Below are positions 5,658 through 6,906 of a stretch of 6,906 bases of DNA, piece after piece; the stretch's first letter is position 1; each line of letters opens with the position of its first letter. The notes beneath the pieces were generated by a model. It was not told the origin of the DNA. It searched no databases and was given only the letters and a program-made list of their open reading frames with translations. The translations under genes were made by a program, and so were the position numbers. The stretch comes from an uncultured Synergistales bacterium (lineage in GTDB: Bacteria; Synergistota; Synergistia; Synergistales; Aminobacteriaceae). The stretch lies in assembly GCA_937957815.1 (NCBI GenBank), contig CALFXN010000496.1:1-6906 (forward strand), written 5' to 3'.

Positions 5658-6906
5658 TCAGCGCCGCAGGAACGACGCGAGGACCAGCGGGACGAGCGAC
5701 AGCCACGCGAATCCTCCGGCCGTCACGCGACAACCCCCGCCGCCGGAAAGCGCGTCGAGAAGGGCATCCGTCCACCACGGCTCGGCGCCGTGAATCCCGT
5801 CGTCGGCCTTGAACCAGACCCTGTTGTTCAGAAACCTCGCTCCGACCGGGGCGCTTCCCGTCGCGCCGGGGCGCACATCGCGCAGCATCGCCGTCCCGGC
5901 GTCCCATCCGTCGGTCACCCAGGGCTCAGCGCCGTGAACGCCGTCGGTCGCGAAAAAGACGACCGTATAGAACGTCGAGGCCATTTCGCCCCAGGAGATG
6001 CTTCCGTCGGGAGCGCCCGGGTTGACATCCTTCACCATCTGCGTTCCGGCCGTCGTCCCGTCGGTCCTCCACGGCTCAGCGCCGTGGATTCCGTCGTTGC
6101 CGATAAAGAGAAGCAGCGGATCGGCGAGCGCGAACGCATAGGGGTTTCCGTCCGCGGGGCCGGGGTTGATATCCCTGAGAAGCGCGGCGCCGGCGTAGTC
6201 GCCCGGGGCGACGGACCAGAGTTCCTGTCCGTGAGCGGCGTCGAACGCGGCGAAGACGAGCTTCCCGTTGAAGAGATTCATCCCGGACGGGAAGGCGCTC
6301 CCTGTCGGGTTCACAGTGTACATCTTCGTCCCGGCGTTCGTGCCGTCCGACTCCCAGAGCTGCCGTCCGATCGCGCCGTTATCGGCGGCGAAGTACGCGA
6401 CCGCGCCCGAGCCCGGATAGTACGGCTGGGACGGGTACCCGTTCGCCGCGCCGGGATTGATGTCCTTCACGAGGAACGTACCCGCAGCCGTTCCGTCGGA
6501 GACCCAGAGCTCCCGTCCGTGGACGCCGTCGTCCGCGGTGAACAGCACCTTCCCCCAGGAGCTCCCGATATGCGTCAGATATTGCGGGGAGCTTCCGCCG
6601 GCCCCCGGATTGATATCCTTGACGAGAACCGTTCCCGCAGCCGTTCCGTCCGTCTTCCAGAGTTCATCTCCGTGAACGCCGTCATCCGCGGAAAAGAAAA
6701 TCACGCCCGCGGCGATCTCGAACCATCCCGGGTTCGAGTCCGCCGCCCCCGGATTGATGTCCTTGACGAGAACCGTTCCCGCAGCCGTTCCGTCCGTCTT
6801 CCAGAGTTCGTCTCCGGCGATGCCGTTGTTCGCCCGGAAGAGGACGAAGTCTCCGCCGACAGCGAGCATTCCCGTCGGGTCGGAGTCGCCCGGGCCGGGG
6901 TTGATG
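5658..6906 (-). CDS. ELWxTDGTxAGT-repeat surface protein with Synerg-CTERM-like tail (partial, 5' end outside window)
   Basis: The last 415 residues are visible and the frame is open at the right edge; an internal Met at 6869 lies within a repeat and is not the true start. The protein is built of about eight units of roughly 48 residues, with consensus ADDGVHGxELWxTDGTxAGT followed by VKDINPGA; the last three units use EPW in place of ELW. Such repeats occur in large secreted or surface proteins of Gram-negative bacteria and are likely to form beta-sheet, possibly propeller-like, blades. The C-terminus (last 28 residues) is GGGGC, then a hydrophobic helix (WLSLVPLVLASF), then RR: the layout of a CTERM sorting and processing signal, closest to what I know as Synerg-CTERM. 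No catalytic motif was seen. It points away from the RiPP operon, behind a terminator, and is probably functionally unrelated. The signal peptide would be outside the window. Confidence 0.88.
   Translation of the reverse strand, partial: INPGPGDSDPTGMLAVGGDFVLFRANNGIAGDELWKTDGTAAGTVLVKDINPGAADSNPGWFEIAAGVIFFSADDGVHGDELWKTDGTAAGTVLVKDINPGAGGSSPQYLTHIGSSWGKVLFTADDGVHGRELWVSDGTAAGTFLVKDINPGAANGYPSQPYYPGSGAVAYFAADNGAIGRQLWESDGTNAGTKMYTVNPTGSAFPSGMNLFNGKLVFAAFDAAHGQELWSVAPGDYAGAALLRDINPGPADGNPYAFALADPLLLFIGNDGIHGAEPWRTDGTTAGTQMVKDVNPGAPDGSISWGEMASTFYTVVFFATDGVHGAEPWVTDGWDAGTAMLRDVRPGATGSAPVGARFLNNRVWFKADDGIHGAEPWWTDALLDALSGGGGCRVTAGGFAWLSLVPLVLASFLRR
5661..5744 (-). other. CTERM-type C-terminal sorting signal (coding segment)
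   Basis: The segment encodes the final 28 residues: GGGGC, a short spacer, a hydrophobic span and a terminal Arg pair. In CTERM systems this tail directs processing and anchoring at the envelope; the Cys may be lipidated or linked. It is the main taxonomic clue in the window. MYXO- and JDVT-type tails also carry Gly/Cys clusters and are the main alternatives. Confidence 0.6.
6601..6816 (-). repeat. Recently duplicated 144-base repeat unit inside the ELW-repeat gene
   Basis: Bases 6601-6672 and 6745-6816 are nearly identical, differing at two positions by eye, with an offset of exactly 144 bases (48 codons). Both encode the GDELWKTDGTAAGTVLVKDI stretch. The other repeat units are far more diverged at the DNA level, which points to recent unit duplication or gene conversion. 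Confidence 0.8.

Noticed and set aside
6457..6675. 72-codon plus-strand open frame in the repeat region
   Set aside because: It is an antisense shadow of the ELW repeats, periodic only because the opposite strand is repetitive.
1..6906. CRISPR array, tRNA, rRNA or insertion sequence
   Set aside because: No regularly spaced short repeats with unique spacers, cloverleaf, rRNA signature, transposase or terminal inverted repeats were seen. The only tandem repeats are coding.

Overview
The window is high-GC bacterial DNA holding five real genes, two of them cut by the window edges. The likely host is a member of the Synergistota. This rests mainly on the Gly-rich, Cys-containing C-terminal tail of the right-hand gene (GGGGC, hydrophobic stretch, terminal RR), which resembles the Synerg-CTERM sorting signal, and on the 12-helix membrane protein fused to a LuxR DNA-binding domain, an architecture I associate with Synergistota and Coriobacteriia. 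It is a moderate-confidence inference; other phyla with GGGC-type CTERM tails remain possible.

Left and centre (1-3849, minus strand): a compact biosynthetic operon for a ribosomally made, post-translationally modified peptide (RiPP). In transcription order it encodes a YcaO cyclodehydratase-type enzyme, a TfuA partner with a long C-terminal extension, an 89-residue precursor with a Nif11-type leader ending in Gly-Gly, and an asparagine-synthetase-like ATP-dependent amide-forming enzyme that runs off the left edge. YcaO and TfuA overlap by 7 bases. The precursor has its own strong ribosome-binding site behind an 81-base gap with a small hairpin. The synthetase gene starts two bases after the precursor stop, with its Shine-Dalgarno inside the last core codons.

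TfuA-YcaO pairs are known to install backbone thioamides. The 18-residue core (SFGALLFIFLMWAAGAGA) has no Cys, Thr, Asp, Glu, Lys, Asn or Gln, so azoline rings within the core and ordinary lasso or side-chain lactams are excluded. What remains is backbone thioamidation by YcaO-TfuA plus activation of the only core carboxylate, the C-terminus, by the synthetase. That would give either a C-terminal amide or a head-to-tail macrocycle. The synthetase has lost nearly all of its N-terminal glutaminase domain, which fits a role other than normal Asn synthesis. I regard this combination as the most interesting content of the window.

Centre-right (3850-5537): a 200-base divergent regulatory region separates the operon from a plus-strand membrane LuxR-type regulator, the obvious candidate local regulator. 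A perfect 18-bp stem with a 3-base loop lies between this gene and the convergent right-hand gene.

Right (5658-6906, minus strand): the 3' part of a gene for a large surface or secreted protein made of about eight 48-residue ELWxTDGTxAGT repeats and ending in the CTERM-like tail. It is probably unrelated to the peptide cluster. No transporter or peptidase for the peptide is visible; if clustered, they would lie beyond the left edge.
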